Shown one piece after another: positions 27,141 through 35,148 of a stretch of 64,000 nucleotides of DNA. Location of the stretch: assembly GCA_036725605.1 (NCBI GenBank), contig DAIMDW010000001.1, forward strand, positions 186,001-250,000, given 5' to 3'. The notes under the pieces are model-generated. The model was not told the DNA's origin, did not search any database, and was given only the letters and a program-made list of their open reading frames with translations. The position numbers were made by a program, and so were the translations under genes. This DNA comes from CALBTQ01 sp036725605. Its GTDB lineage: Bacteria > Lernaellota > Lernaellaia > Lernaellales > Lernaellaceae. Position 1 is the first letter of the stretch. Each line of letters begins with the position of its first letter.

Positions 27141-28493
27141 ATGATGGATGCAAAGAAAGTCGAAGCGATCAACAAACTCGTCGGCAAGGTGAAAAGCGCC
27201 GGCGCCGATCAGGCCGACGCCTACTTCGAGTGGGGCCGCGAAACCGAAGTCACCGCGCGCGACGGCGAGGTGGAAAACCTGAAACAATCGACCGGCACCG
27301 GCGTCGGGCTGCGCGTGTTTTATCAGCAGCGGGTGGGCTTCGGCTACACCTCCGATTTGACCGACAAGGGCCTGGACGATCTGGGCGAGCGCGTGCTGGC
27401 CATCGCCAGGCAGACCGCGCAGGACGAAAACAACGGCCTGCCGCCGGCGAACCTGCTGCAGCCGCGCAACAAGATGCCCGACGTGTTCGACGAGAAAATC
27501 GTCGCGCTCGACAGCGAGTGGCTGGCCAAGCGCGCGATCGAGATGGAGAAAATCGCCAAGGCGCACGACCCGCGCGTCAAGCAGGTCGACGACGTCGGCG
27601 CGGGCAGCTACGTGGCCGAGGTCGCGCTGCTCAACAGCGAAGGGCTGATCGACCGCTACCGCAAAACCTACCTGTGGATGTACACCTCGGTCGTCGCCGA
27701 GGAAAACGGCGACAAGCAATCGGGCTGGTTCGTCGATCAAGCGACGCACCTGGGCGAAATGGACAGCGCCGAAGCCATCGCCAAAGAGGGCGCGCTACGC
27801 GCCGTGCGCATGCTGGGCGCGAAAAAAATCGACACCGACGTCATGCCGGTGATTTTCGATCCGCCGATGGCCAAGAGTTTTATCGGCGGGCTGATCGCCG
27901 CGATCAACGGCGACATGATTTACAAGAAAAGCAGCTTCCTGCTCGACAAGCTCGGCCAACCGGTCGCGTCGCCGTTGGTGTCGATCTACGACGACGGCCT
28001 GCTGGACAAGCGCGTCGGTTCGCGGCCGTTCGACGGCGAGGGATTGCCCACGCGCCGCAATACGATCTTCGAGCAGGGCGTGCTCAAGATGTATCTGTAC
28101 GACATGTACACCGCCAACAAAGCGGGCGCCGCGCCCAGCGGCACCGCCTCGCGCGGTTACGATTCGCTGCCGTCGATCGGCCGCACGAATTTCTATCTGC
28201 CGGCCGGCAAAACGTCGCCCGCGGAAATGATCAAGGGCATCAAAAAGGGCCTCTTGGTCAATCGGATGATGGGCAGCGGCGCGAACGCGGTCACCGGCGA
28301 TTATTCGCGCGGCGCGTTCGGTTTCCTGATCGAAAACGGCGAACTGACCGTGCCGGTGCAGGAAGTGACCGTCAGCGGCAACATGCTCAAGATGCTGGCC
28401 GACATCGACGCGGTCGGCAACGATCTGGACTGGCGCGGCAGCATCGGCGCCCCGTCGATCCGCTTCGCCAACCTCACCGTATCGGGCAAGTGA
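27141..28493 (+). CDS. pmbA: PmbA/TldE-family protein
   Basis: 450 residues. ATG-ATG at 27141/27144, preceded by AAGGGGCG. Typical TldE: ADQADAYFEWGRETEVTARDGEVENLKQ at the start, VGFGYTSDLTD, PVIFDPPMAKSFIGGLIAA, then SRPFDGEGLPTRRNTIFEQGVL and a C-terminal GNDLDWRGSIGAPSIRF. It lacks the HExxxH motif, as expected of the non-catalytic partner. There is no signal peptide, in contrast to its partner. Its TGA overlaps the GTG start of the NamZ-like gene (28490-28493). Confidence 0.94.
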   Translation: MMDAKKVEAINKLVGKVKSAGADQADAYFEWGRETEVTARDGEVENLKQSTGTGVGLRVFYQQRVGFGYTSDLTDKGLDDLGERVLAIARQTAQDENNGLPPANLLQPRNKMPDVFDEKIVALDSEWLAKRAIEMEKIAKAHDPRVKQVDDVGAGSYVAEVALLNSEGLIDRYRKTYLWMYTSVVAEENGDKQSGWFVDQATHLGEMDSAEAIAKEGALRAVRMLGAKKIDTDVMPVIFDPPMAKSFIGGLIAAINGDMIYKKSSFLLDKLGQPVASPLVSIYDDGLLDKRVGSRPFDGEGLPTRRNTIFEQGVLKMYLYDMYTANKAGAAPSGTASRGYDSLPSIGRTNFYLPAGKTSPAEMIKGIKKGLLVNRMMGSGANAVTGDYSRGAFGFLIENGELTVPVQEVTVSGNMLKMLADIDAVGNDLDWRGSIGAPSIRFANLTVSGK

Positions 28494-29695
28494 ACGCGCC
28501 GGCGTCATGGCCCGTGGAACCCGGCTGCGTGACGCTGCTGGCGCGCGCGGCCGAGTTGCTGGGCAAGGCGCGCGTGGGCTTGCTGACTCACCCGGCGGGC
28601 GTGTTGCCCGATTTGACCTATCTGGCCGATCGTCTCATCGATCATCCGGACGTGAACGTCTCCGCGTTGTTCGGGCCCGAGCACGGTCTGGCCGCGCAGG
28701 CGCAGGATATGATCGCGGTCGGGCAATCGACCTACCGCGGCGTGCCGGTGCATTCGCTTTACGGGGACAGCGAGGAGCAGTTGCGGCCGCGCGCGGGGAT
28801 GCTCGCGCAGATCGACCTGCTGGTGATCGATCTGCAGGATGTCGGTGCGCGCTATTACACCTACATTTACACCATGGCCTATTGCCTGGAGGCGTGCGCA
28901 CAAGCGGGCATTCCGGTGATCGTCTGCGACCGGCCCAATCCGCTGGACGGCGTGACGCTCGAAGGGCCGTTGCTGCAAAAGGAATGGGCTTCGTTCGTCG
29001 GCCGCTATCCGCTGCCGGTGCGCCACGGCATGACCGCCGGCGAGCTGGCGCGGTGGTGGAGCGAGCAATACGGTTGGCCGCTTGAACTGACCATGCTGCC
29101 CATGCGCCATTGGCGGCGCGACTTGTACTTCGACCAATGCGGTCTGCCGTGGGTGCCGCCCAGCCCGAACATGCCGGCGCTGGACACGGCGATCGTCTAT
29201 CCGGGCGGTTGCCTGATCGAAGGCACGAACCTATCGGAAGGACGCGGCACGACGCGGCCCTTCGAGATAATCGGCGCGCCGTGGCTCAACGGTCGCCGGT
29301 TGGCCGCGACGCTCAACGAACGAGAACTGCCGGGCGTCGTTTTCCGGCCGATTTCCTTTCTGCCTATGTTCCACAAGTTCGCCGGCGAGCCGTGCAACGG
29401 CGTGTTCGTGCACGTGACCGACCGCCAAACCTTTCAGCCGTTTTGCAGCTACGTCGAGTTGATCGCCGCCGCGCGCAAGCTGCATCCGGATCATTTCGCC
29501 TGGCGCACCGAGCCCTACGAGTTCGTCGCCGACCGTCCGGCCATCGACCTGCTGTGCGGCAGCGATCGGGTGCGACGGCATCTGGAAGAGGGGGGCGAGG
29601 TCGCGGCAATAACGGCCGAATGGGAACGGGATACGGCGGATTTCACAACACAACGCCGCGACCATCTGCTGGCGGAGTATGCGCCGGCCGAATAA
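28490..29695 (+). CDS. namZ: NamZ-like exo-beta-N-acetylmuramidase (DUF1343)
   Basis: 401 residues from GTG 28490, which overlaps the pmbA stop (GTGA); the open frame upstream is in antisense-like shadow sequence of pmbA. DUF1343 features: VGLLTHPAGVLPDLTYLADRL, LFGPEHGLAAQAQD, LIDLQDVGARYYTYIYTM, DRPNPLDG, LPVRHGMTAGELA, PPSPNMP and EGTNLSEGRGTTRPFE. NamZ removes terminal MurNAc from peptidoglycan fragments. No signal peptide is visible at the N-terminus, so either it acts in cytoplasmic wall recycling or the start is mis-set within pmbA. The preceding protease pair suggests a shared peptide/muropeptide turnover role (inference). Confidence 0.9.
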   Translation: MNAPASWPVEPGCVTLLARAAELLGKARVGLLTHPAGVLPDLTYLADRLIDHPDVNVSALFGPEHGLAAQAQDMIAVGQSTYRGVPVHSLYGDSEEQLRPRAGMLAQIDLLVIDLQDVGARYYTYIYTMAYCLEACAQAGIPVIVCDRPNPLDGVTLEGPLLQKEWASFVGRYPLPVRHGMTAGELARWWSEQYGWPLELTMLPMRHWRRDLYFDQCGLPWVPPSPNMPALDTAIVYPGGCLIEGTNLSEGRGTTRPFEIIGAPWLNGRRLAATLNERELPGVVFRPISFLPMFHKFAGEPCNGVFVHVTDRQTFQPFCSYVELIAAARKLHPDHFAWRTEPYEFVADRPAIDLLCGSDRVRRHLEEGGEVAAITAEWERDTADFTTQRRDHLLAEYAPAE

Positions 29696-29747
29696 AAGTT
29701 ATTTCTTTTGTCATTTTTCTCCGAAGATTCCGGCCGCCAGGTAATAT

Positions 29748-29776
29748 TTGACCAAAATCATTGAACAATGTACTAT
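29748..29776 (+). promoter_or_regulatory. Sigma-70-type promoter for the acyltransferase/epimerase pair
   Basis: TTGACC (29748-29753), 17-base spacer, TACTAT (29771-29776), 37 bases before ATG 29813. Confidence 0.7.
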
Positions 29777-29812
29777 GAACACTCTTCGTTGGAATGACAG
29801 GTGAGGCGTACG

Positions 29813-30730
29813 ATGAATAGATATCAACGGGAAAAAGCGCTTGCGCTTGCGCGGAGGCTTCTGCCGCCGGAGGAGTTCGAGCGCGTGATGTCCATCGAAA
29901 TCAACGACCTGGGTTTTGGTTTCGATCAGTTCGGCATGGAAAAGGAGTCGGCGATCATCGCTTATTCGCTGGCTCGTTACGTGCACAAATACTGGTTCCG
30001 CGTGGAAAGCGACGGGCACGATAACATTCCGTTGAAAGGCCCGGCCATTCTGGCTTCCAACCACAGCGGCGTATTGCCGATCGACGCGGTGATGGTCTGC
30101 GTCGACGTGGCCATCAAGTTGGCGAAACCGCGCGTGGTGCGGGCGGTGGTCGACAACTTCGCCGGCTTCCTGCCGTGGGTCAACGTGTTTTTCTACCGCG
30201 TGGGCCAGGTGGTGGGCGCGCGGCGCAACTTCATCGACCTGCTGCATTCGGGCGAAATCTGCGCGGTGTTTCCCGAAGGCACACGGGGCATCGGCAAGCC
30301 GTTCTCGCAACGCTACAACCTGGTCAAATTCAACGTCGGTTTCATTGAGCTGAGCCTGACGACCAAAACGCCGATCGTGCCGGTGGCGGTCGTCGGCGCG
30401 GAGGAGCAAGCGCCGATGCTGGGCAACCTCAAGCCGCTGGCGCGCCTGTTGGGCTTCCCGTATTTCCCGATTACGCCGTTGTTCCCGCTGCTGGGCCCGT
30501 TGGGTTTCATTCCGTTGCCGACGCAGTATCACATCCGCTTCGGCGAGCCGATCGAATTTTACCGCGAGTACGGACCGAAGACCGTCAACGATCCGGAGGC
30601 CGTGCGCATGCTGGCCGACAAGGTGCAGTTGGCCATACAGGATATGGTCAACCAGCAACTGGAAAGCCGCAGTTCCGTTTTCGGATTCGGGGAGGACGAG
30701 CAATATGACCGCCAAAGCGCGTCGAACTGA
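29813..30730 (+). CDS. PlsC-type lysophospholipid acyltransferase
   Basis: 305 residues from ATG 29813 (AGGTGAGG six bases upstream; GTG 29801 also in frame). An LPLAT domain with ILASNHSGVLPIDAVM, in which the catalytic His84 is six residues from Asp91 (H-x6-D) rather than the usual H-x4-D, and the substrate motif VFPEGTRG (FPEG 153-156). Hydrophobic stretches near 112-130 and 225-245 suggest membrane association. Role: transfer of an acyl chain to a lysophosphatidic-acid-like or other lipid acceptor. It overlaps the epimerase gene by 26 bases, so a joint lipid or glycolipid step is likely. The altered His-Asp spacing is found in a subgroup of these enzymes and does not by itself mean loss of activity. 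Confidence 0.9.
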   Translation: MNRYQREKALALARRLLPPEEFERVMSIEINDLGFGFDQFGMEKESAIIAYSLARYVHKYWFRVESDGHDNIPLKGPAILASNHSGVLPIDAVMVCVDVAIKLAKPRVVRAVVDNFAGFLPWVNVFFYRVGQVVGARRNFIDLLHSGEICAVFPEGTRGIGKPFSQRYNLVKFNVGFIELSLTTKTPIVPVAVVGAEEQAPMLGNLKPLARLLGFPYFPITPLFPLLGPLGFIPLPTQYHIRFGEPIEFYREYGPKTVNDPEAVRMLADKVQLAIQDMVNQQLESRSSVFGFGEDEQYDRQSASN

Positions 30731-31694
30731 CGGACGCCGGAAACGTTCGGCGAAGACCAATATTCTGATCACCGGCGTGACCACGAGCATCGGCCGCAAC
30801 CTGGTCAACCATCTGCTCAACGATCCGCGCGTCGGGGTGATCTTCGGCGTCGCGCGCAGCGACAAGCCGTACTATTTTATGGATCTGCCGCCGAACAAAT
30901 TCGTCTATCGCTCCAGCGACATTCTCAAATACCGCGAGTTGAAGAATCTGTTTTTATCGAAAACGTTCCGTAACGCGAAAATCAACACGGTCATTCACCT
31001 CGCGTTTCAGAACCGGCCGATTCCCGGTGAGGATACGCACCGTCTGAACGTCGAGGGCACGCGCGACCTGCTGGGCAAGTGCATCGAGACGCCGGGCATC
31101 ACCAAGTTCATCTTCAAGAGTTCCGACGTTGTGTACAAACTGCTGCCGCACAACCCGACGATGCTCGACGAAAACGCCGACCTGAATTTCGATCCCAACG
31201 CCGACCAGTGGATCAAGGACCGCGTCGACGCCGATATGATCTGCCGCGCGTTCATGGACAACCGCAAGGTGAACATCGTCATTTTGCGCATGAGCAACAT
31301 CATCGGGCGCAACATCGACGGTCAGCTCAACGCCTACTTCGACAGCAAACCGTTGCTCAAAACGGCGGGCTTCAACCCGATGGTCAACCTGCTGCACATG
31401 AAGGACGTCATCCAGGCAATCACCCTGGCGCTGATGAAAGACGTGCAGGGCATTTACAACATCGCCGGTCTGGACACCGCGCCGATCACCACCTTCGCGC
31501 AGCTCAACGGCTCGACGGTGCTCAGTCTGCCCGAGCAGTTGCTGGCACCGGTCAATTGGCTGCAGCGCAAGCTGGGCCTGACGCATTATTACTACAGCGT
31601 GGATAAGGAGCGGCAGAAGTACACCGCGTTGCTGGATATTTCCAAGGCGCGCCGGGAATTGGGCTACCGGCCGCTGGGGCGTATCGAGTTCTGA
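30705..31694 (+). CDS. Extended SDR (NAD-dependent epimerase/dehydratase-like) protein
   Basis: 329 residues. GGGGAGGACGAGC precedes ATG 30705. Rossmann start NILITGVTTSIGRNLVNHLL (TGxxxxIG type), then VIHLAF and RLNVEGTRDLL and FKSSDVVYK. The usual active-site Y-x-x-x-K is missing where expected (DQWIKDRVDADM), so catalysis may be altered and this could be a binding or non-canonical enzyme. The C-terminal part (ALLDISKARRELGYRPL) is typical for NDP-sugar or sterol epimerases. It overlaps the acyltransferase gene by 26 bases. Substrate unknown. Confidence 0.88.
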   Translation: MTAKARRTDGRRKRSAKTNILITGVTTSIGRNLVNHLLNDPRVGVIFGVARSDKPYYFMDLPPNKFVYRSSDILKYRELKNLFLSKTFRNAKINTVIHLAFQNRPIPGEDTHRLNVEGTRDLLGKCIETPGITKFIFKSSDVVYKLLPHNPTMLDENADLNFDPNADQWIKDRVDADMICRAFMDNRKVNIVILRMSNIIGRNIDGQLNAYFDSKPLLKTAGFNPMVNLLHMKDVIQAITLALMKDVQGIYNIAGLDTAPITTFAQLNGSTVLSLPEQLLAPVNWLQRKLGLTHYYYSVDKERQKYTALLDISKARRELGYRPLGRIEF

Positions 31695-32114
31695 TTACTT
31701 GCTGCCGCCCACGCGCGTGCCGGCGTACGAGTATTCCAGAATCTCGCAGGCTTCCAGGTACAGCTCGCCGGTCAACTCTTCTTCCGAAAATTCGCCGATG
31801 AACGTGCCGAACGCGGTTTCGTTGCAGCGGATGTCCTGAAACACGATGTCCAGTTCGAGGATATCGTCGGTGAGCACGCCGGTCACTTCGGAATAGAACA
31901 CGCCCAGCGTTTCACCGGTCACGACGTTGTTTTCGTCGATGTTGAGTTTGAAGTACATCGGATCGCCGGCCGGATCGGGCGAGGGCCCGGCGAACACGTA
32001 ATCGTACAGATCCCAATTCTCGCCGGCGATTTCATCTTCGCCGAAGATGTGCCAATCGCAGGCGGTAAACGACAACAGGGAAAGCAACAGGATCGACAGC
32101 AAAATTCTCTTCAT
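31695..32114 (-). CDS. Small lipoprotein, unknown function
   Basis: 139 residues from ATG 32114 (GAGGAG upstream). Signal peptide ending LLSFTAC, acylated Cys near 19. The mature part is acidic with a run of beta strands (PMYFKLNIDENNVVTGETLGVFY, ELTGELYLEACEILEYSYAGTR), a small beta-barrel or sandwich such as seen in lipocalin-like stand-alone lipoproteins. The stop abuts the stop of the epimerase gene (31694). Divergent from the small membrane protein at 32211. Confidence 0.85.
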   Translation of the reverse strand: MKRILLSILLLSLLSFTACDWHIFGEDEIAGENWDLYDYVFAGPSPDPAGDPMYFKLNIDENNVVTGETLGVFYSEVTGVLTDDILELDIVFQDIRCNETAFGTFIGEFSEEELTGELYLEACEILEYSYAGTRVGGSK

Positions 32115-32210
32115 CGCCAAAACTCCTCGCTTGAACGCGAAGAGATTAGCCAACCTGTCAGCGCTTGGCAAGTATGGTAAGATCGGTCGTCACTTTTTTA
32201 GGGGGAGCTC

Positions 32211-32486
32211 ATGGCAACGCGCAGAACGCAGGTTTTGTTATTGGTGGTCGCCTTGTTGATGGCGATCAATATTGCGGTCACGGTGGTGGATTGGCTGGTC
32301 GATCCGCCGGAGGCGCAGGCCGATATCGTGGCCGGCAAAAACTGGTTCACCACCACCGGCGCGGACGGGCGCACAGTGTATCTGTGGCAGTACGTGACCA
32401 GCGGCCCGACCGGCTCCAGCGCGCGCGGCGAGATCATTTACTACGGCCAGATCAACGCCGGCGGCAAGTGGATCGAGGCCAAGTAA
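32211..32486 (+). CDS. Small single-pass membrane protein
   Basis: 91 residues. AGGGGGAG precedes ATG 32211. One N-terminal hydrophobic helix (VLLLVVALLMAINIAVTVV), no lipobox, then a short polar domain with NWFTTTGADGRTVYLWQYV. The final base of its stop is the first base of the next start (TAATG, 32484-32488), so it is translationally coupled to the GH5-like lipoprotein. Function unknown; a membrane anchor or helper for the downstream enzyme is a possibility only. Confidence 0.8.
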   Translation: MATRRTQVLLLVVALLMAINIAVTVVDWLVDPPEAQADIVAGKNWFTTTGADGRTVYLWQYVTSGPTGSSARGEIIYYGQINAGGKWIEAK

Positions 32487-34000
32487 TGAACGCTTGGCGT
32501 CTTTTCGTCCCGATACTCTTGTTGTTCGCCGTGATCGGCTGCGCCGGCGACGATGACCCTTCGACAGGCTCAGGGCAGGCTAACGACAACGATGACGCCG
32601 TCGATGACGATACCGGCATGACTGACGACGACGCCGTCGACGACGACACGCTCGATGATGATATCGGCGACGACGACACCGTCGATGATGATACCGTCGA
32701 CGACGACACGCTTGACGACGATACCGTCGACGACGACATCGACGAGCGCACGCCGCACTTCACCGACGACCTTGGCCGCGAGGTGATCGTCCACGGCGTC
32801 AACTACATGGGCCTGGAGTACGGCGGCTTCAATCACTCACAGGAAGACTACGACCGCATCGCCGCCTGGGGCTTCACCCACGTGCGTCTGCCGATCAGTT
32901 GGAAGTACATGGAGCCGGAGCCGGGCGTCTGGACCACCGACTATCTGACCGAAACCGTGGCCGGCGATCTGGACATGGCGCAAAACGCCGGGCTCCAGGT
33001 GATTCTGGACATGCACCAGTGGCAGTGGTGCAGCGCGTTCGGCGGCAACGGCTCGCCCGATTGGGCCTGCGAGGGGCTGTACCCGGCCGGCATCATGGGC
33101 ATGATGATGTACGCGGCCGATTTCTGGTACGGCGATCTGCACGAGCATTGGGCGCAGGCCTGGCGGCTGACCTGGGAGACGATCGGCGACCATCCGGCCA
33201 TCTGGGGTTATGATTTATTCAACGAACCATGGGCCGGCTTGTACACGATTCTCCCCGCCTTCGAGCTGGAAGTCTTGCAGCCTTTCTACGAAGGGCTGAT
33301 CGCCGACCTGCGCGAAGCCGGCGGCGAGCAGTGGGCGCTGATTGAGCCGCAGATGTCGCGCGACTTTCTGCCGCTGTACCTGCAGCCGTTCGAAGACGAG
33401 AAAACCGGCTACGCGCCGCATCTGTACACCTGTCAGACGGCCATCGCCGGCGTCGGCTATTGGTGCGGGGAGTTCTTCGTCGAGCAGGATATGCGCATGA
33501 CCGACAAGCAGCGGCGACGTCTGGGCATGCCCACGTTGGTCGGCGAATTCGGCATCACCACCGACGCCGAGGGGCTCGAGGAGTGGATGCACGACAGCGT
33601 TGCCGCGCACGATCGCTACGGGTATTCGGAGACGGTCTGGTGCTATCACCGCGACGATGCCGGCTGGGGCCTGCTGTACGCCGACGGTACGGAGAAGGAA
33701 TTTTATCTGCGCTACCTGTTGCGGCCGTATCCGCGCGCGGTGGCCGGGCACATCGAATCGTACGAATTCGATTTCGACTCGCGCGAGTTCACGCTGACCT
33801 TTACCGACGGCGACGCGCAGGGCGACACGGAGATTTTCGTGCCCGCGCGGCATTATCCGGCAGGCTTTACCGTCGCCAGCGGCGATCCGACGGGGGACTG
33901 GAGTTACGCCTACGACGAGGAAAGCCAGGTGCTGACCTATTCCGCCGAACCCAACGCGAACGGGCACACGGTGACGATTTCACCGGCGACCGGGCGATAA
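32486..34000 (+). CDS. GH5-family lipoprotein, endoglycoceramidase-like, with Asp-rich linker
   Basis: 504 residues from ATG 32486. Lipobox FAVIGC, Cys19. Residues 34-87 are an Asp-rich linker of the same 5-residue type as at 10.3 kb. The TIM barrel (about 95-400) has GVNYMGLEYGGF, HVRLPISWKYMEPEPG, ILDMHQWQW, acid/base Glu247 in LFNEPWAG and nucleophile Glu354 in LVGEFGI. The C-terminal beta domain begins RPYPRAVAGHIESYEFDF, as in GH5 endoglycoceramidases. NEPWAG and ALIEPQ also favour that subgroup over cellulases. It would cleave oligosaccharide from a glycolipid at the outer surface (family inference). Translationally coupled to the 91-residue membrane protein. A short widespread repeat sequence (32556-32580) forms part of the linker. 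Confidence 0.9.
   Translation: MNAWRLFVPILLLFAVIGCAGDDDPSTGSGQANDNDDAVDDDTGMTDDDAVDDDTLDDDIGDDDTVDDDTVDDDTLDDDTVDDDIDERTPHFTDDLGREVIVHGVNYMGLEYGGFNHSQEDYDRIAAWGFTHVRLPISWKYMEPEPGVWTTDYLTETVAGDLDMAQNAGLQVILDMHQWQWCSAFGGNGSPDWACEGLYPAGIMGMMMYAADFWYGDLHEHWAQAWRLTWETIGDHPAIWGYDLFNEPWAGLYTILPAFELEVLQPFYEGLIADLREAGGEQWALIEPQMSRDFLPLYLQPFEDEKTGYAPHLYTCQTAIAGVGYWCGEFFVEQDMRMTDKQRRRLGMPTLVGEFGITTDAEGLEEWMHDSVAAHDRYGYSETVWCYHRDDAGWGLLYADGTEKEFYLRYLLRPYPRAVAGHIESYEFDFDSREFTLTFTDGDAQGDTEIFVPARHYPAGFTVASGDPTGDWSYAYDEESQVLTYSAEPNANGHTVTISPATGR
32556..32580. repeat. Dispersed palindromic repeat copy (CCTTCGACAGGCTCAGG type)
   Basis: CCCTTCGACAGGCTCAGGGC at 32556-32575 matches the short repeat family that, in one orientation, gives the peptide P-E-P-V-E-G in many environmental genomes; in frame here it supplies P-S-T-G-S-G-Q-A between the lipobox and the Asp linker. 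It is inserted without disturbing the frame. Confidence 0.65.
32585..32746. repeat. 15-bp-period repeat encoding the GH5 Asp linker
   Basis: Units of GACGACGACACGCTC/GTC type specify D-D-D-T-V/L repeated about ten times (residues 34-87 of the GH5 lipoprotein). It has the same period as the tract at 10227-10406, so in-frame length variation is possible. Confidence 0.8.
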
Positions 34001-34002
34001 AA

Positions 34003-34028
34003 AAGGCCGGGGCGAAAACCCCGGCCTT
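34003..34028 (-). terminator. Terminator of the DUF2804 gene, shared with GH5
   Basis: AAGGCCGGGG-CGAAAA-CCCCGGCCTT, a 10-bp perfect stem. On the minus strand it is followed by a T-run (TTTTTTA), best suited to the gene ending at 34046; on the plus strand it lies just after the GH5 stop and could act both ways. Confidence 0.85.
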
Positions 34029-34045
34029 CGTTCACTTCGTTCATC

Positions 34046-35083
34046 TTACCATTTGGCGAAATGTTCTTCGCAGAATCCGTACACCGAATCGATGGTTACC
34101 TTGCCTTTGGCGCCGTTGAGCGTGCCCTCGAAGCGGCCGAAGGGCTGATGCAGGCGGCTGATGATCAGCAGGTAATTCTGATTCTCGTAGCGCTCGCTGT
34201 CCGGGTAGAACATCAGATCGACCTTGTTGTCCATGCTCGTCAGATGCCAGGGTTCGAACACGTTGTCCTGGTTGTAGTCGAAGTTGACGGTGTCGATCTT
34301 TTCCGGCTGTCCGTCGAGCCAGAAGGTGTTTTCCGTGAAGCTGGTTTCGTTCATGCCGCAGGCAAAGTTGAGACCGGTCATGCGCCCCTTGCTGTCTTTG
34401 CCCGAGCCGCAGGCCCAGTTCCAGAAGGTTTCGCGCTGCGGAACGCCCGCCGACCAGTCGAGCAACGCCAGGGCGTTTTCGCTCAACGTGTGCTTTTTGC
34501 CCGCGTAGGTGATTTCGCCTTCGGCGGGCATGGCGACCATCTTGTAGCAATGGTTGAAGCCGTAAATGCCGGTGCGCGAAACCGAGGTGATGCCGTGACC
34601 GATTTCCCGGTAGCGAAAATCGACCGACAATTTGTCGCCATGCTCAATCAGCACGCTGCGCCGGCCGTCGCCCAGATCGTTGTTGAATTCCACCCGTTTG
34701 CCGCCGCCGATGTAGGTTGTCTTGCCATCGGCCGCCGAGGATGAGAATTTCACCGCCGAGGCGAGCGGGGATTTCAAATTGATTTCGGTCAGTTCTTTCG
34801 TCTGCCGATCGTAGACGTAGGCGAACGACGTGCCGATATAATTGACGTCGACCACCGCCGCGCCCATCACCAGCGTCTCGTCGACCACGCCGACGAACTG
34901 CCACTTCTTCGCCAGCAGCTTGGCCGTGCCGTCGGCCAGCGTCCAGGGAAAACGCTGTAAGCGGCGGAAGGGAAACTGATCGAGATTCACGTTATGGATC
35001 GGCCCGGCGTACACGCCCAGCAGCGGACGACCGCGATCGTCGATCAACGCCGACGGCGCGGGTTTGAATTCAAACGGCATCAT
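34046..35083 (-). CDS. DUF2804-family protein
   Basis: 345 residues; ATG-ATG at 35083/35080, GAGGGGG directly upstream. The sequence has the DUF2804 pattern: FPFRRLQRFPWTLADGTAKLLAKKWQFVGV, VVDVNYIGTSFAYVYDRQTKEL, then LALLDWSAGVPQRETFWNWACG and SFTENTFWLDG. These conserved Trp/Phe blocks suggest a lipocalin- or CrtC-like beta barrel. No signal peptide. Probably a lipid- or small-molecule-binding protein; function of the family is not known to me. Single gene, behind the lipoprotein at 35149, from which it is separated by a terminator. Confidence 0.88.
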   Translation of the reverse strand: MMPFEFKPAPSALIDDRGRPLLGVYAGPIHNVNLDQFPFRRLQRFPWTLADGTAKLLAKKWQFVGVVDETLVMGAAVVDVNYIGTSFAYVYDRQTKELTEINLKSPLASAVKFSSSAADGKTTYIGGGKRVEFNNDLGDGRRSVLIEHGDKLSVDFRYREIGHGITSVSRTGIYGFNHCYKMVAMPAEGEITYAGKKHTLSENALALLDWSAGVPQRETFWNWACGSGKDSKGRMTGLNFACGMNETSFTENTFWLDGQPEKIDTVNFDYNQDNVFEPWHLTSMDNKVDLMFYPDSERYENQNYLLIISRLHQPFGRFEGTLNGAKGKVTIDSVYGFCEEHFAKW

Positions 35084-35100
35084 TACCCCCTCGGAAAGAA

Positions 35101-35134
35101 AAGCGAGCGGAGAAAGTTATTCCTCCGCCCGCTT
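35101..35134 (-). terminator. Terminator of the lipoprotein gene at 35149
   Basis: AAGCGAGCGGAG and CTCCGCCCGCTT, 12-bp stem with one mismatch, 10-base loop; the minus strand continues with TTTTCTTT. Confidence 0.7.
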
Positions 35135-35148
35135 CGGTTCGCGTGTGT

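Noticed and set aside
27230..28489. N-terminal extension of the NamZ-like frame through pmbA
   Set aside because: The extension is an Arg-rich shadow of pmbA; the muramidase part begins at the GTGA overlap.
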